Below the pieces are notes generated by a model. That model made no database searches and was not told the origin of the DNA. It saw nothing but the letters and a program-made list of their open reading frames with translations. This document shows positions 9,238 through 17,661 of a DNA stretch of 64,000 nt, in pieces. Position numbers and translations under genes: made by a program. The stretch's first letter is position 1, and each line of letters starts with the position of its first letter. The stretch is from the NCBI GenBank assembly GCA_036493895.1, contig DASXOZ010000053.1:142432-206431 (forward strand). The letters run 5' to 3'. The DNA comes from Candidatus Binatia bacterium. GTDB taxonomy: Bacteria > Desulfobacterota > Binatia > UBA1149 > CAITLU01.

Positions 9238-10521
9238 TTATTTGCAGCGGACGCCGGTGGTGGTGCCGGTCGGGAGGCAGCCGTCGGCGGCGAAGGTGGC
9301 GGTCGCGCAGTTGGTGGTTGGCGTGGTCGGTTCGAGGAGGACGGCGCCGCTTAGCGGGAGTTGGGCGGGATTGACTGGATAGGAGCCGGCCGATCCGAAG
9401 ATTCGGAACGACACTGTCGTCGAGACGCCGTCGCTCTTCGATTTGAGCTGCGCCTTGGTGATGCCGGAGGCGGCAATGGCGGTCCTGTCCTGGTATTTCC
9501 ACTTTCCGGATGAGCCGGTCCAGCCGCTTCCCGGGTCGCCGCTGTAGGCTCCGGCCGCAATCGTCACGTCGACCGTGGTTCCGCTGCCGTCGGCGATCAC
9601 GAAACGAAGGCCGTTCGTGACCGGATCGATCGACGGGGTGCCGGCGAGGACGAAGGTTCCGGAGAACTTGAGTGAATCGTCGGCGTCGGGCGTGTCGATG
9701 CCGCGGATCTGCAGCTTCGGCTTCGCGACCGGCGGCGAGCAGCCCCCGCTGGTCGGCTGCACGTACGAAAGCTCAGTGGACCAGTAGGTGGGCGACGGCA
9801 ACGTGTCCCAGGGATTGGGCAGCTGGTCCGTCGTCACGTAGACGAAGCCGGCATTGCGCTGCTGGCTGAGCAGCACGGCCTGTGGAACGTCGGCTTCGGA
9901 CGTGGCGTAGATCAGGTGCCAGAAGCGGGAGGAATCGTAGCCCGACTCCCATCCGGTCGGCATCCACGTCTGGTACTGGGCCCAGGAACCCTCGAAGTCC
10001 AGGATGATGTCCGCTGCGGCGGCGTAGCATTCGAGCGTGGGATTTCCCGGGTTGATCACCGTCAACCCGAGGCCGCCTTTGGCCTTCACGTACGTGTCGA
10101 GATCGGCGTAGTACGGCTCGTTGGCGCACGTGTCGTCGGCTTCGTCGATGAAGATTCCGTCGACGCCGTACCACGCGTAGTAGTTGTCGATGTCGGTCTT
10201 GAGCAGCGCCGGATCGCGCGTCGCATAGCTCGAGTAGACGTAACCCAGCACCTTGATGCCGGCAGCACGGGTGTGGGCAATCTGGCTCGTGTAGTTCGAG
10301 TCGGGCATCGGCCCGGCGCCGTTTGCCGGATTCATGACGGCGAACGACACCGTCGGCACGGCGTGCTCCATCTGGGTCCACAGCGGATCCGGATAGCTCG
10401 GGTAGAAATACGCGGGAATCGCGATCGACTGGAGCGGAGAAGCGGCGGCGAGCTTCGCACCGGACGCCGGCATGCAGCAGGCCGCGAGCACTGCCGCGCG
10501 CAACGCCATGCGCAATACCAT
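9238..10521 (-). CDS. Exported spherulin-4 / glycoside hydrolase-like protein with C-terminal beta module
   Basis: 427 residues from the ATG at 10521. Residues 1-25 form a signal peptide (MVLRMALRAAVLAACCMPAS). Residues about 30-265 match the Spherulin4-type TIM barrel: IPAYFYPSYPDPLW, VSFAVMNPANG, IKVLGYVYSSYATRD, VDGIFIDEADD and LGLTVINPGN. The acidic FIDEADD is placed like a catalytic pair. Residues 290-425 are a separate beta-rich module with SGWTGSSGKWKYQD, a Lys-rich turn and two late Cys residues. Relatives of the barrel include polygalactosaminidases and spore-coat spherulins, so a secreted enzyme on amino-sugar polymers is plausible but unproven. The gene follows dnaK on the same strand with a 35-base gap. 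Confidence 0.8.
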   Translation of the reverse strand: MVLRMALRAAVLAACCMPASGAKLAAASPLQSIAIPAYFYPSYPDPLWTQMEHAVPTVSFAVMNPANGAGPMPDSNYTSQIAHTRAAGIKVLGYVYSSYATRDPALLKTDIDNYYAWYGVDGIFIDEADDTCANEPYYADLDTYVKAKGGLGLTVINPGNPTLECYAAAADIILDFEGSWAQYQTWMPTGWESGYDSSRFWHLIYATSEADVPQAVLLSQQRNAGFVYVTTDQLPNPWDTLPSPTYWSTELSYVQPTSGGCSPPVAKPKLQIRGIDTPDADDSLKFSGTFVLAGTPSIDPVTNGLRFVIADGSGTTVDVTIAAGAYSGDPGSGWTGSSGKWKYQDRTAIAASGITKAQLKSKSDGVSTTVSFRIFGSAGSYPVNPAQLPLSGAVLLEPTTPTTNCATATFAADGCLPTGTTTGVRCK

Positions 10522-10556
10522 GCGAAGGCCCGCAGCGCGGCCGGAGTGAACCCGGG

Positions 10557-12533
10557 TCACCGCGCGCGCCGCTGCAGCAGCGCTTCCTTGATGCGACCGA
10601 CGACGCCGCGCAGCGCCGATCGCGAGCGCTCGACTTCCTCGGAAGCGGCCTGCTCGCTGAGCAGGCCGCGCAGCTCGCGCGCGTTCTTCTCGAGATGCAC
10701 GCGGTCGTTGGCGGCAAGTTTGTCGCCGACCTGACCGAGCAGACGGTCCACTTCCTGCAGCGTCGGATCGACCGGCGGCGGCGGGCTCGCTTCTTTTTGC
10801 CGCGCGTCGCTCGCGGCGGAGTGCGACGCACCCTTCGCGCCGGCGTCCCTGGCAGCCTGCGTTGCGCGTTGCTGCACCGGGTGCTGCCCGGCCGGCGGCC
10901 CCGGTTGCCATGCGGCGTGCTGCGCGACGGGCTGGTCGAGGGTCTGCGCCGAGCGCGCCGTGCCCTCGTGCAGCGGCCGAGTCGTCGTCGTATTGGTCTC
11001 GGCGGTCTTCCCGCCGAGGGCAGGCTCGTTGGCGACGGCGGTGCGCGCCGAGACCGATACGGTCTGGGAGCGGCCGGTGGCGCGGTCGCGAGCGCTGACC
11101 TTGACCATGCCGTTGAGGTCGATCGCGAACGTCACGTCGATCTGCGGTGCACCTTTGGGCGCTGCCTCGATTCCGTCGAGATCGAAGCGGCCGAGCGAGT
11201 CGTTGAGCTTGGCGCGGTCGGCTTCGCCCTGCACGACGTGCACTTCGACGCTGGTCTGCCCGTCGGCAGCCGTCGTGAACGTGCGCATCGCCTCGGTCGG
11301 AATCGTCGTGTTGCGCGGGATCACGCTGGCGGTCAGCCCGTCGAACGTCTCGACGCCGAGCGACAGCGACGTGACGTCGAGCAGCACCAGCCCCTTGATT
11401 TCGCCCGAAAGCACGCCGGCCTGGACGGCCGCGCCGAGCGCCACGACTTCGTCGGGATTGACGGTGCGGCGCGGCTCCTTGCGAAAGTACTCGGTGACTC
11501 GCTTCTGCACGAGCGGAATGCGCGACGATCCGCCGACGAGCACGATCTCGTCGATCTCGGCCGCGCCGCGCCCGGCGTCGCTCAGCGCCTGCACGCAGGA
11601 AGAGAGCGTGCGTTCCACGAGGTCGGCGATCATCTCCTCGAGCGCGCCGCGCGACATCGCGACTTCCAGGTGCTGGGGTCCACTCGCGTCGGCGGCAAGG
11701 AACGGCAGGTTGATATCGGTCGCGGTGCGCGAAGAGAGATCGATCTTGGCGTGCTCGGCCGCTTCGCGCAGGCGCTGGTGCGCGACGGCATCGCCGTTGA
11801 TGTGGATGCCGGTCTTCTCTTCGAATTGCGCGATCAGCCACGCGACGATGCGCGCGTCGATGTCGTCGCCGCCGAGATGGGTGTCCCCGTGCGTCGAGAT
11901 GACCTCGATGACGTCGTCGCCGACCGTCAGGATGGAGACGTCGAAAGTGCCTCCGCCGAAGTCGTAGACTGCGACGCACTTCTCGTGGTTCTTGTCGAGG
12001 CCGTAAGCCAGCGCGGCCGCCGTCGGCTCGTTGATGATGCGGCGTACGTCGAGCCCCGCCAGGCGGCCGGCCTCCTTGGTCGCCGTGCGCTGCGCGTCGT
12101 TGAAGTACGCAGGCACCGTGATCACCGCGCCGTCGACGGGCTCGCCGAGGAAGAACTCGGCCGAGCGCTTGAGCTCGCGCAGCACGTGCGCCGAGATCTG
12201 CTCGGGCATCCACCGCTGGTCGCCGACGAGAATCTGGGCTTCGCCGTGATCGCCGGCGACGACTTCGTAAGGCACGACCTCGCGGTCGGCGGCAACGGCT
12301 TCGAACTGCTGCCCCATGAAGCGCTTGGCCGAAAAAATCGTGCAGCGCGCGTTGGCCACGGCCTGGCGGCGCGCAACTTCCCCGACGAACACGTCGCCGT
12401 TGGCACCGAACGCGACCACGGACGGCGTCAGCCGCGAGCCCTGCTGGCTCGCGATCAGGCGCGGCTCGCGCCCGTCCCACACGGCCATCACCGAGTTGGT
12501 CGTACCGAGATCGATTCCGAGGATTTTTCCCAT
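10557..12533 (-). CDS. DnaK-family Hsp70 chaperone (paralog)
   Basis: 658 residues. The ATPase domain is intact: [16 protein letters not shown] at the N-terminus, [47 protein letters not shown] and [14 protein letters not shown]. The substrate-binding beta domain runs to about residue 520 ([28 protein letters not shown]). Then, unlike canonical DnaK, comes a long Gln/Pro/Ala/Thr-rich linker and only a short helical tail ([16 protein letters not shown]...) instead of a full lid. A J-domain gene lies directly upstream on the same strand and no grpE is nearby. This is therefore more likely a specialised Hsp70 with its own partner than the housekeeping dnaK. Confidence 0.9.
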   Translation of the reverse strand: MGKILGIDLGTTNSVMAVWDGREPRLIASQQGSRLTPSVVAFGANGDVFVGEVARRQAVANARCTIFSAKRFMGQQFEAVAADREVVPYEVVAGDHGEAQILVGDQRWMPEQISAHVLRELKRSAEFFLGEPVDGAVITVPAYFNDAQRTATKEAGRLAGLDVRRIINEPTAAALAYGLDKNHEKCVAVYDFGGGTFDVSILTVGDDVIEVISTHGDTHLGGDDIDARIVAWLIAQFEEKTGIHINGDAVAHQRLREAAEHAKIDLSSRTATDINLPFLAADASGPQHLEVAMSRGALEEMIADLVERTLSSCVQALSDAGRGAAEIDEIVLVGGSSRIPLVQKRVTEYFRKEPRRTVNPDEVVALGAAVQAGVLSGEIKGLVLLDVTSLSLGVETFDGLTASVIPRNTTIPTEAMRTFTTAADGQTSVEVHVVQGEADRAKLNDSLGRFDLDGIEAAPKGAPQIDVTFAIDLNGMVKVSARDRATGRSQTVSVSARTAVANEPALGGKTAETNTTTTRPLHEGTARSAQTLDQPVAQHAAWQPGPPAGQHPVQQRATQAARDAGAKGASHSAASDARQKEASPPPPVDPTLQEVDRLLGQVGDKLAANDRVHLEKNARELRGLLSEQAASEEVERSRSALRGVVGRIKEALLQRRAR

Positions 12534-12559
12534 GCGGCCTTTCGGTTGATCCGGAATCG

Positions 12560-13138
12560 TTACGCGCGTGCGCGGCCGGCCCTGCGGCCGGCGGGCAGTC
12601 CCGCCAGAGCCTCAGCCCGTTCCGGCAGCCCGTTCTGGTCGAGGTAGTCGACACCCGTCGACGTGATGGTGCAGCCGCCGCCGTCGGTGCGCGCGATCAG
12701 GCTCTTCTCGCGCAGGAACCAGAACGTGAACTCCAGGTGCTCGCGCGGGATGCCGAGCAGGCCTTCGATCTCGTACATCGCGATCGACGGGTGCTCGGGG
12801 TCGCGACGCCGCTTGTTGTACAGCAAGCTCAGCACGCCGAAGCGGATCTCGCGGTCGGAGGAAACGCCGCCGGCGGCCTCCTGCGCGTCGAACAGGCGCC
12901 ACTTGACCGCCTTGTGGTGCTGGTGGTGAACGTCGAACTGGGCGCGGAGCTCGGGATCGCCAAGCACCTTGTAGGCCTGGAGGATCTGCGTGAATCGCTC
13001 GACGTCACCGGTTTCCTTGTTGTCGGGATGAAAGCGCTGGGCCAGCATCCGGTACACGCGCGCAACCGTGTCCGGATGCGCATTCGGGCTGATCTCGAGC
13101 ACCTCGTAGAAATCGATGAAAACGTCCTGAGAGCTCAT
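12560..13138 (-). CDS. J-domain co-chaperone with winged-helix-like tail
   Basis: 192 residues. Residues 5-70 are a J domain (IDFYEVLEISPNAHPDTV, YRMLAQRFHPDNKETGD, with the HPD triad). No G/F region, zinc fingers or CTD follow, so it is a type III J protein. Residues 85-180 contain strand-helix elements ending REKSLIARTDGGGCTITSTG, which resembles a winged-helix/wing. The start at 13138 is preferred over an ATG at 13159 because it has a purine-rich ribosome-binding run just upstream. It precedes the DnaK paralog by 26 bases and probably feeds clients to it. Confidence 0.85.
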   Translation of the reverse strand: MSSQDVFIDFYEVLEISPNAHPDTVARVYRMLAQRFHPDNKETGDVERFTQILQAYKVLGDPELRAQFDVHHQHHKAVKWRLFDAQEAAGGVSSDREIRFGVLSLLYNKRRRDPEHPSIAMYEIEGLLGIPREHLEFTFWFLREKSLIARTDGGGCTITSTGVDYLDQNGLPERAEALAGLPAGRRAGRARA

Positions 13139-13169
13139 CGCCCCCTCACCCCCAGCCAAGAAGATGTCG

Positions 13170-13196
13170 GCTATACGCGCCGCAACCCTTAGTCAA
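13170..13196 (-). promoter_or_regulatory. Candidate sigma-70 promoter for J-protein/dnaK pair
   Basis: On the minus strand TTGACT (13196-13191) is followed after 15 bases by TATAGC (13175-13170), about 30 bases before the J-protein start. The -35 is close to consensus, but the spacer is 2 bases shorter than ideal. No heat-shock operator is visible. Confidence 0.35.
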
Positions 13197-13235
13197 AACT
13201 AAAAGACGCCGCGACGACGCTTCGCACGCGTCGTC
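13195..13235 (-). terminator. Candidate terminator of the gnd-zwf-pgl operon
   Basis: An 8-bp stem GACGACGC/GCGTCGTC (13213-13220 and 13228-13235) with a 7-base loop. Reading leftwards it is followed by a T-rich stretch containing TTTTAGTTTT. The T run starts about eight bases after the stem, so termination efficiency is uncertain. Confidence 0.4.
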
Positions 13236-13593
13236 CGGACAAGGCAAACCCCTGAACCTGGGCGGTTCTTTTCAGCGGAGTGTGACCGTTCCCACAGCAG
13301 ATCGGCTTCCCGCGAGCCGTGCCGTCCGAACGGCCGTCCTCCCACCCATCTTCCTATAGCGCTTCGATGGTCCTGTCTCCAAGCTGATCGGGCAAGATGG
13401 CCCGGCAACGCAGATCACCTGAAACATCCGATTTTCGGTCGATGTCGCTGTTTTAACGCAGATTTTTCTGCTCTGCGGTGCTGTCTAGGCCACCAGGTCG
13501 CCGGGGCTGTCCGGGCGGCCTCGCTAGCACAGGCTCCGGGGGACGCCGTGGCCTCGCTCCTGCGGAACGCCGCCGCTGGAGCTCGATCGCGAG

Positions 13594-14364
13594 TCAGGGC
13601 GCCTGGGCACCGAGGCGGGCGGCGGCGGCAGAATCGACGAGCCAGGTCAGCTTTCCGCCTGCGGGATGGACGAGGGCGGCCGGAAGTTCCGTCGCACCGC
13701 CTGACAATACTTCGGCCAGCGGCGCGGCTTTGTCCGGTCCGGCGACGAGGAACGCCACCGAGCGTGCAGCGTTGATGACGCCGGCGGTGAGCGTGACTCG
13801 CCACGTGCGAAGGCCGGGAGCCCAGTTCGCGACGCAGAGGCTCTCCGGCGGTGCTGCCAGCGCCGCCGATCCTGGAAACAGCGATGCCGTATGGCCGTCC
13901 GGGCCGAGGCCGAGCAGCACGAGATCGAGGCTCGGCAGGCCGCGGGCGCCCGGCGGCACATGGCGCCTGAGGGTAATGGAATACAGCGTCGCTGCCTTTT
14001 CGGGAGAGCCGGACGAGGTGTCGATCGCGAAGACGTTGCGCTGCTGGATCGGCACGTGGTCGAGCAGCGCCTCGTGCGCCATCCTCGCGTTGCTGTCGGG
14101 ATGGTCGGCCGCAACCCAGCGCTCGTCGCCGAAGAAGACCTGCCAGCGTGCGAACTGCGCGGCGCTCGACCTGGCGAGCCGCTCGTAAAGGCGACGCGGA
14201 GTGGAGCCGCCCGACAGCGCAATGCGAAAGACCCCGCTGCGCGCCAGCGCAGCGTGCTCGCATTCGAGGACGAGGTGGCAGGCGGCTTCGGCCAGGGCGT
14301 CGGGATCCGCGACGGTGACGACACCGGGCGCGCCTGCCTGCGCCGATGAGGCGGAAGCGGCCAT
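13594..14364 (-). CDS. pgl: 6-phosphogluconolactonase
   Basis: 256 residues, of the DevB/Pgl family. Signatures are FRIALSGGSTPRRLYERLA, WQVFFGDERWVAADHPDSN and DLVLLGLGPDGHTASLFPG, containing the residues that bind the sugar phosphate. It hydrolyses 6-phosphogluconolactone to 6-phosphogluconate, the second oxidative pentose-phosphate step. The ATG at 14364 overlaps the zwf stop (ATGA), which fixes the start and indicates translational coupling. An upstream extension of the frame falls inside zwf and is not used. Confidence 0.92.
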   Translation of the reverse strand: MAASASSAQAGAPGVVTVADPDALAEAACHLVLECEHAALARSGVFRIALSGGSTPRRLYERLARSSAAQFARWQVFFGDERWVAADHPDSNARMAHEALLDHVPIQQRNVFAIDTSSGSPEKAATLYSITLRRHVPPGARGLPSLDLVLLGLGPDGHTASLFPGSAALAAPPESLCVANWAPGLRTWRVTLTAGVINAARSVAFLVAGPDKAAPLAEVLSGGATELPAALVHPAGGKLTWLVDSAAAARLGAQAP

Positions 14365-15887
14365 CAACGGTCCTGGCGATGCCAGCGGCGGCCGTCGCGC
14401 GTCATCAGCTCGTCGGCCGCCTTCGGTCCCCAGCTGCCGGCGGCGTAGTTCGGGAAGTCGCGCGCGGCCAGGGCCGACCACACATCGAGAACCGGCGCGA
14501 CGATGCGCCAGCCGGCCTCGACCATGTCGGCGCGCTGGAACAGGGTCTGGTCGCCGACGAACGCGTCGTGCAGGAGTCGCTCGTAGCCCGTGGCGACTTC
14601 GGTGCCGAAATGCTCCGAGTACTTGAAGTCCATGTCGACGCTGCCGATGCGCATCGTCGCGCCCGGGATCTTGGCGCCGAAGCTGAGCGATATGCCTTCG
14701 TCCGGCTGCACCTGGATGACGAGCTCGTTCGGATCGATGTCGTTGATCGTCGTCTCGCGGAACAGCGCGAACGGCGGCCGTCGGAACTGCACGACGATCT
14801 CCGTGTCACGCTGGGCCATCGCCTTGCCGACGCGCAGGTAGAACGGGACGTCCTTCCAGCGCCAGTTGTCGATCTCCAGTTTCATCGCGACGAAGGTCTC
14901 GGTCTTGGACAGCGAGTCGACGCGGTCTTCCTGGCGGTAGTCGGGCAGGCGCCGGTTGCCGATCGTGCCGGCGCCGTACTGGCCCCGAACCGCCTTCTGC
15001 AGCACTTCCTCGGGAGTCATCGGCTGCACCGCGCGCAGCACCTTGCTTTGCTCGTCGCGCACGGCGTCGGCGTGGAAAGAGATGGGCGGCTCGAGGGCGA
15101 CCAGGCTGATCAGCTGCATGATGTGGTTCGGCACCATGTCGCGCAGAGCGCCCGTCTCGTCGTAGTAGCCTCCCCTGCCCTCGACGCCGACGGTCTCGGC
15201 CACCGTGATCTGCACGTGGTCGACGTAGCGGCGATTCCAGATCGGCTCGAAGATGCCGTTGGCGAAGCGGAACACCAGGATGTTCTGGACGGTCTCCTTC
15301 CCGAGATAGTGATCGATGCGATAGATCTGGCTTTCGTCGAGAACCTTGAGGAGCGAGTCGTTGAGCGCTTTGGCCGTCGCAAGGTCGCGGCCGAACGGCT
15401 TCTCGATGACGACGCGCCGCCACCTGCCGTCGTTCTGCTTGACCATCCCCTGCACTGCCAGCTTCTGCACGATGGGATCGAAGAATTCCGGCGCGACGGC
15501 AAGGTAGAACAGGACGTTGCCGCCGGTGTGATGCTGGTCTTCGACTTCCTTGATCTTTGCCTCGAGGCGCTTGTAGGCCTCGTCGTCGTGGAACTCGCCA
15601 CCGACGAAATACAGGCGGCTTTGGAGCCATGCCCACGTCCGCTCGTCGACGCCGTCGGTGGCGTACTCGCTGATGTTGCGTCGCATCTGGTCGCGGAAAT
15701 CCGCGTCGCTGGTGTCGCGGCGCGCGAATCCGATCACCGCGAACTCCTCGGCGAGCAACCGGTCTCCGACGAGATTGTACAGGGCCGGGATCAGCTTGCG
15801 CTTGGTCAGGTCCCCCGAGGCGCCGAACAGCACGAGCAGGCAGGGCCCGGCGGCGGCGACCGTGCTGCCGGAGCGATCAGTAGCCAT
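14364..15887 (-). CDS. zwf: Glucose-6-phosphate dehydrogenase
   Basis: 507 residues, normal length. The dinucleotide loop LVLFGASGDLTKRKL is at residues about 17-31; the active-site signature RIDHYLGKETVQN is intact, and VVIEKPFGRDLATA precedes it. It oxidises glucose-6-phosphate to 6-phosphogluconolactone with NADP or NAD. The start at 15887 has GGAG 9 bases upstream; an ATG at 15944 is less well placed. It is the middle gene of gnd-zwf-pgl, so the three oxidative pentose-phosphate steps are encoded together. Confidence 0.95.
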   Translation of the reverse strand: MATDRSGSTVAAAGPCLLVLFGASGDLTKRKLIPALYNLVGDRLLAEEFAVIGFARRDTSDADFRDQMRRNISEYATDGVDERTWAWLQSRLYFVGGEFHDDEAYKRLEAKIKEVEDQHHTGGNVLFYLAVAPEFFDPIVQKLAVQGMVKQNDGRWRRVVIEKPFGRDLATAKALNDSLLKVLDESQIYRIDHYLGKETVQNILVFRFANGIFEPIWNRRYVDHVQITVAETVGVEGRGGYYDETGALRDMVPNHIMQLISLVALEPPISFHADAVRDEQSKVLRAVQPMTPEEVLQKAVRGQYGAGTIGNRRLPDYRQEDRVDSLSKTETFVAMKLEIDNWRWKDVPFYLRVGKAMAQRDTEIVVQFRRPPFALFRETTINDIDPNELVIQVQPDEGISLSFGAKIPGATMRIGSVDMDFKYSEHFGTEVATGYERLLHDAFVGDQTLFQRADMVEAGWRIVAPVLDVWSALAARDFPNYAAGSWGPKAADELMTRDGRRWHRQDR

Positions 15888-15959
15888 TTGCTGCGTCTCC
15901 TTTTTCACTCTGGCTTCGCACTTCACACCGGCTTCGCGCGTCACTCCGGATTCGCGAGC

Positions 15960-16964
15960 TCACGCAGGTTTCTTGCCGGCCGCGGGCTGCTGCGGAGGCT
16001 CGACGTGCCCGCCGAATCCGTGGCGCATCGCCGACAGGATTTTTTCGGCGAACGTGTGGTCCTGGCGGGAACGGAAGCGGGCAAAGAGCGACGCCGTCAG
16101 CACCTCGGCTGGAACCGCCTGCTCGACGGCCGTCTCGACGGTCCAGCGTCCTTCGCCCGAATCCGCCACGGTGCCGGAGTACTGGCCGAGGTCGGGACTG
16201 GTCGCAAGCGCGGACGCCGTCAGGTCGAGCAGCCACGACGTCACGACCGAGCCGCGGCGCCAGAGCTCGGCGACGTCGGCAAGATTGATGTCATAGCGGT
16301 AGCCGGCGCCGGACGGAGCCGTCGCGGCCCCTTTCATGATGTCGAACCCTTCGGCGTACGCCTGCATCAGGCCGTATTCGATGCCGTTGTGAATCATCTT
16401 GACGAAATGACCGGCGCCGACGCCGCCGCAGTGCAGGTAGCCGTTCTCGGCAGTGCTGCGCCGGCCTTCACGGCCGGGGGATGCGGCGATGCCTGATGGC
16501 CCCGGAGCGAGCGTCTTCAGGATCGGCTCGACGATTGCGAACGTCTCGGGCTCGGCGCCGATCATCAGGCAGTAGCCGCGCTCGAGGCCCCAGACTCCGC
16601 CGCTGGTGCCGACGTCGAGGAAGCGGATGCCTTTTGTCGCAAGCATCGCTGCGCGCCGGATGTCGTCCTTGAAATGCGAGTTGCCGCCGTCGATGGCGAC
16701 GTCGCCCGGCGACAGCAGGCCGGCAAGCTCGTTGAATACCGAATCGGTGGCCGCACCGGCCGGCACCATCACCCACACGACGCGCGGCGCGTCCAGTTTC
16801 GAGACCGCGTCAGCCAGGCTCGAGGCCGACTGCGCCCCGGCGCCGGCAAGCTCCTGGACCGCCGCGGTGCTGCGGTCGCTGGCGACCACCTGGTGGCCGC
16901 CGGCCATCAGGCGGCGGCTCATGTTGGCACCCATGCGTCCCAGTCCGACCATTGCGATTTTCAT
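15960..16964 (-). CDS. gnd: 6-phosphogluconate dehydrogenase, decarboxylating (short type)
   Basis: 334 residues, the shorter NAD-type family (GntZ/YqeC-like) rather than the 470-residue enzyme. The NAD motif is [17 protein letters not shown]; also seen are [11 protein letters not shown] and the catalytic region [22 protein letters not shown] with Lys and His. It converts 6-phosphogluconate to ribulose-5-phosphate and CO2. The ATG at 16964 has an exact AGGAGG-like site (CAGGAG) 8-9 bases upstream; a more distal ATG is rejected. It is first in the operon with zwf and pgl. Confidence 0.93.
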   Translation of the reverse strand: MKIAMVGLGRMGANMSRRLMAGGHQVVASDRSTAAVQELAGAGAQSASSLADAVSKLDAPRVVWVMVPAGAATDSVFNELAGLLSPGDVAIDGGNSHFKDDIRRAAMLATKGIRFLDVGTSGGVWGLERGYCLMIGAEPETFAIVEPILKTLAPGPSGIAASPGREGRRSTAENGYLHCGGVGAGHFVKMIHNGIEYGLMQAYAEGFDIMKGAATAPSGAGYRYDINLADVAELWRRGSVVTSWLLDLTASALATSPDLGQYSGTVADSGEGRWTVETAVEQAVPAEVLTASLFARFRSRQDHTFAEKILSAMRHGFGGHVEPPQQPAAGKKPA

Positions 16965-17273
16965 CGACTGACCTCCTGAGCGGAAAACCGGCCAAGCCCG
17001 CGACGGCAAAGCATTTCACGCGCGGCAGCCGGCTCATGCGTGCCATTCCCGCAATACCGGGCATCCATCGCGAGCCGGCGCGCGGGCGCGAGCGGGCGCG
17101 CCGAATGTGTACCTGGCCCGGATTTCGCCAATCCGAGCACGGGTGGCGCGCCGTTCCCAGCGCCCTCGCCAGCTGTGTTGCAGATCGCACGACGCCCCGG
17201 CGGACAATCCTGCATCCTGCACGACCCGTCCGGGGAGGCTGCCGAAAACGCGTGAATTCCCGGTGCTCGCGCA

Positions 17274-17289
17274 TGGCACGCCGCCTGCT
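17274..17289 (+). promoter_or_regulatory. Sigma-54 (-24/-12) promoter candidate
   Basis: The sequence TGGCACGCCGCCTGCT matches the RpoN consensus TGGCACG-N4-TTGCW at all but one specified base; the invariant GG and GC doublets are correctly spaced. Transcription would start near 17300 and read the small exported protein gene and then the permease, NtrC-type regulator, kinase and KdpD-like genes. The downstream regulator is itself a sigma-54 activator, which fits autoregulation. It lies at the right end of the 336-base gap after gnd, in which I see nothing else. Confidence 0.55.
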
Positions 17290-17300
17290 CCAGAGCCCGT

Positions 17301-17630
17301 GTGGCACCGTCCCATTCGACACCGGCTGCGCAAGGTCTGGCGGCCGCTCGCACGAGCAGCTGGCTCGCCGGCGCGCTGCTCGCGATGGTGGTCGCCGGAT
17401 GGTGGAGCGGCCGCGAGCAACGCGGGCTGCTGTCGCTGCCGGCACCGATCCGGCGCGAAATCTACCTTCGCACGCTTTCGAGCGTCACCGCTTTGTGCAC
17501 CGACCAGCGCGCCGCCGACGCCGTCGCTTCGCGCTGCCAGGACAGCGCCCGCTTCCTCGTCGAGTTTCCGGAATGCGACGAAGCCTGCCGCACCCTTGCG
17601 CGGCCCTTCCTGCCGGAGCCGACCCGCTAG
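17301..17630 (+). CDS. Small membrane-anchored/exported Cys protein, unknown function
   Basis: Up to 109 residues from a GTG. A hydrophobic segment WLAGALLAMVVAGWW (residues about 21-35) is followed by a short soluble domain with four Cys (LCTDQ, RCQD, ECDEACRTLA). Spacing suggests two disulfides outside the cytoplasm. I do not recognise a named family, although similar short proteins ending in a CDxAC motif seem familiar. If the sigma-54 promoter at 17274 is real, the GTG at 17301 is too close to the RNA start, and an internal start such as the ATG at 17385 would be needed. It is followed after 31 bases by the permease gene. Confidence 0.55.
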   Translation: MAPSHSTPAAQGLAAARTSSWLAGALLAMVVAGWWSGREQRGLLSLPAPIRREIYLRTLSSVTALCTDQRAADAVASRCQDSARFLVEFPECDEACRTLARPFLPEPTR

Positions 17631-17661
17631 ATGAGAAAATGAGAAAAGGAGAGAGCTTGCC

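Larger units (their letters stand above)
13139..13593. other. 455-base intergenic stretch between pgl and the J-protein gene
   Basis: No convincing coding sequence is present; short open frames here have Arg-rich products with no recognisable motif. The stretch holds a terminator-like hairpin for the pentose-phosphate operon and a weak promoter for the J-protein/DnaK pair, both reading leftwards. No CIRCE-type inverted repeat (TTAGCACTC-N9-GAGTGCTAA) was seen. Confidence 0.5.

Noticed and set aside
10695..12647. 650-codon plus-strand frame opposite dnaK
   Set aside because: No motif; the DnaK signatures are on the minus strand.
13199..13408. 69-codon minus-strand frame in the pgl to J-protein gap
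   Set aside because: Arg/Gly-rich product without hydrophobic core or ribosome-binding site; it overlaps the terminator-like hairpin.
13139..13593. Search for a CIRCE/HrcA operator before the J-protein and dnaK genes
   Set aside because: No TTAGCACTC-type inverted repeat is present.
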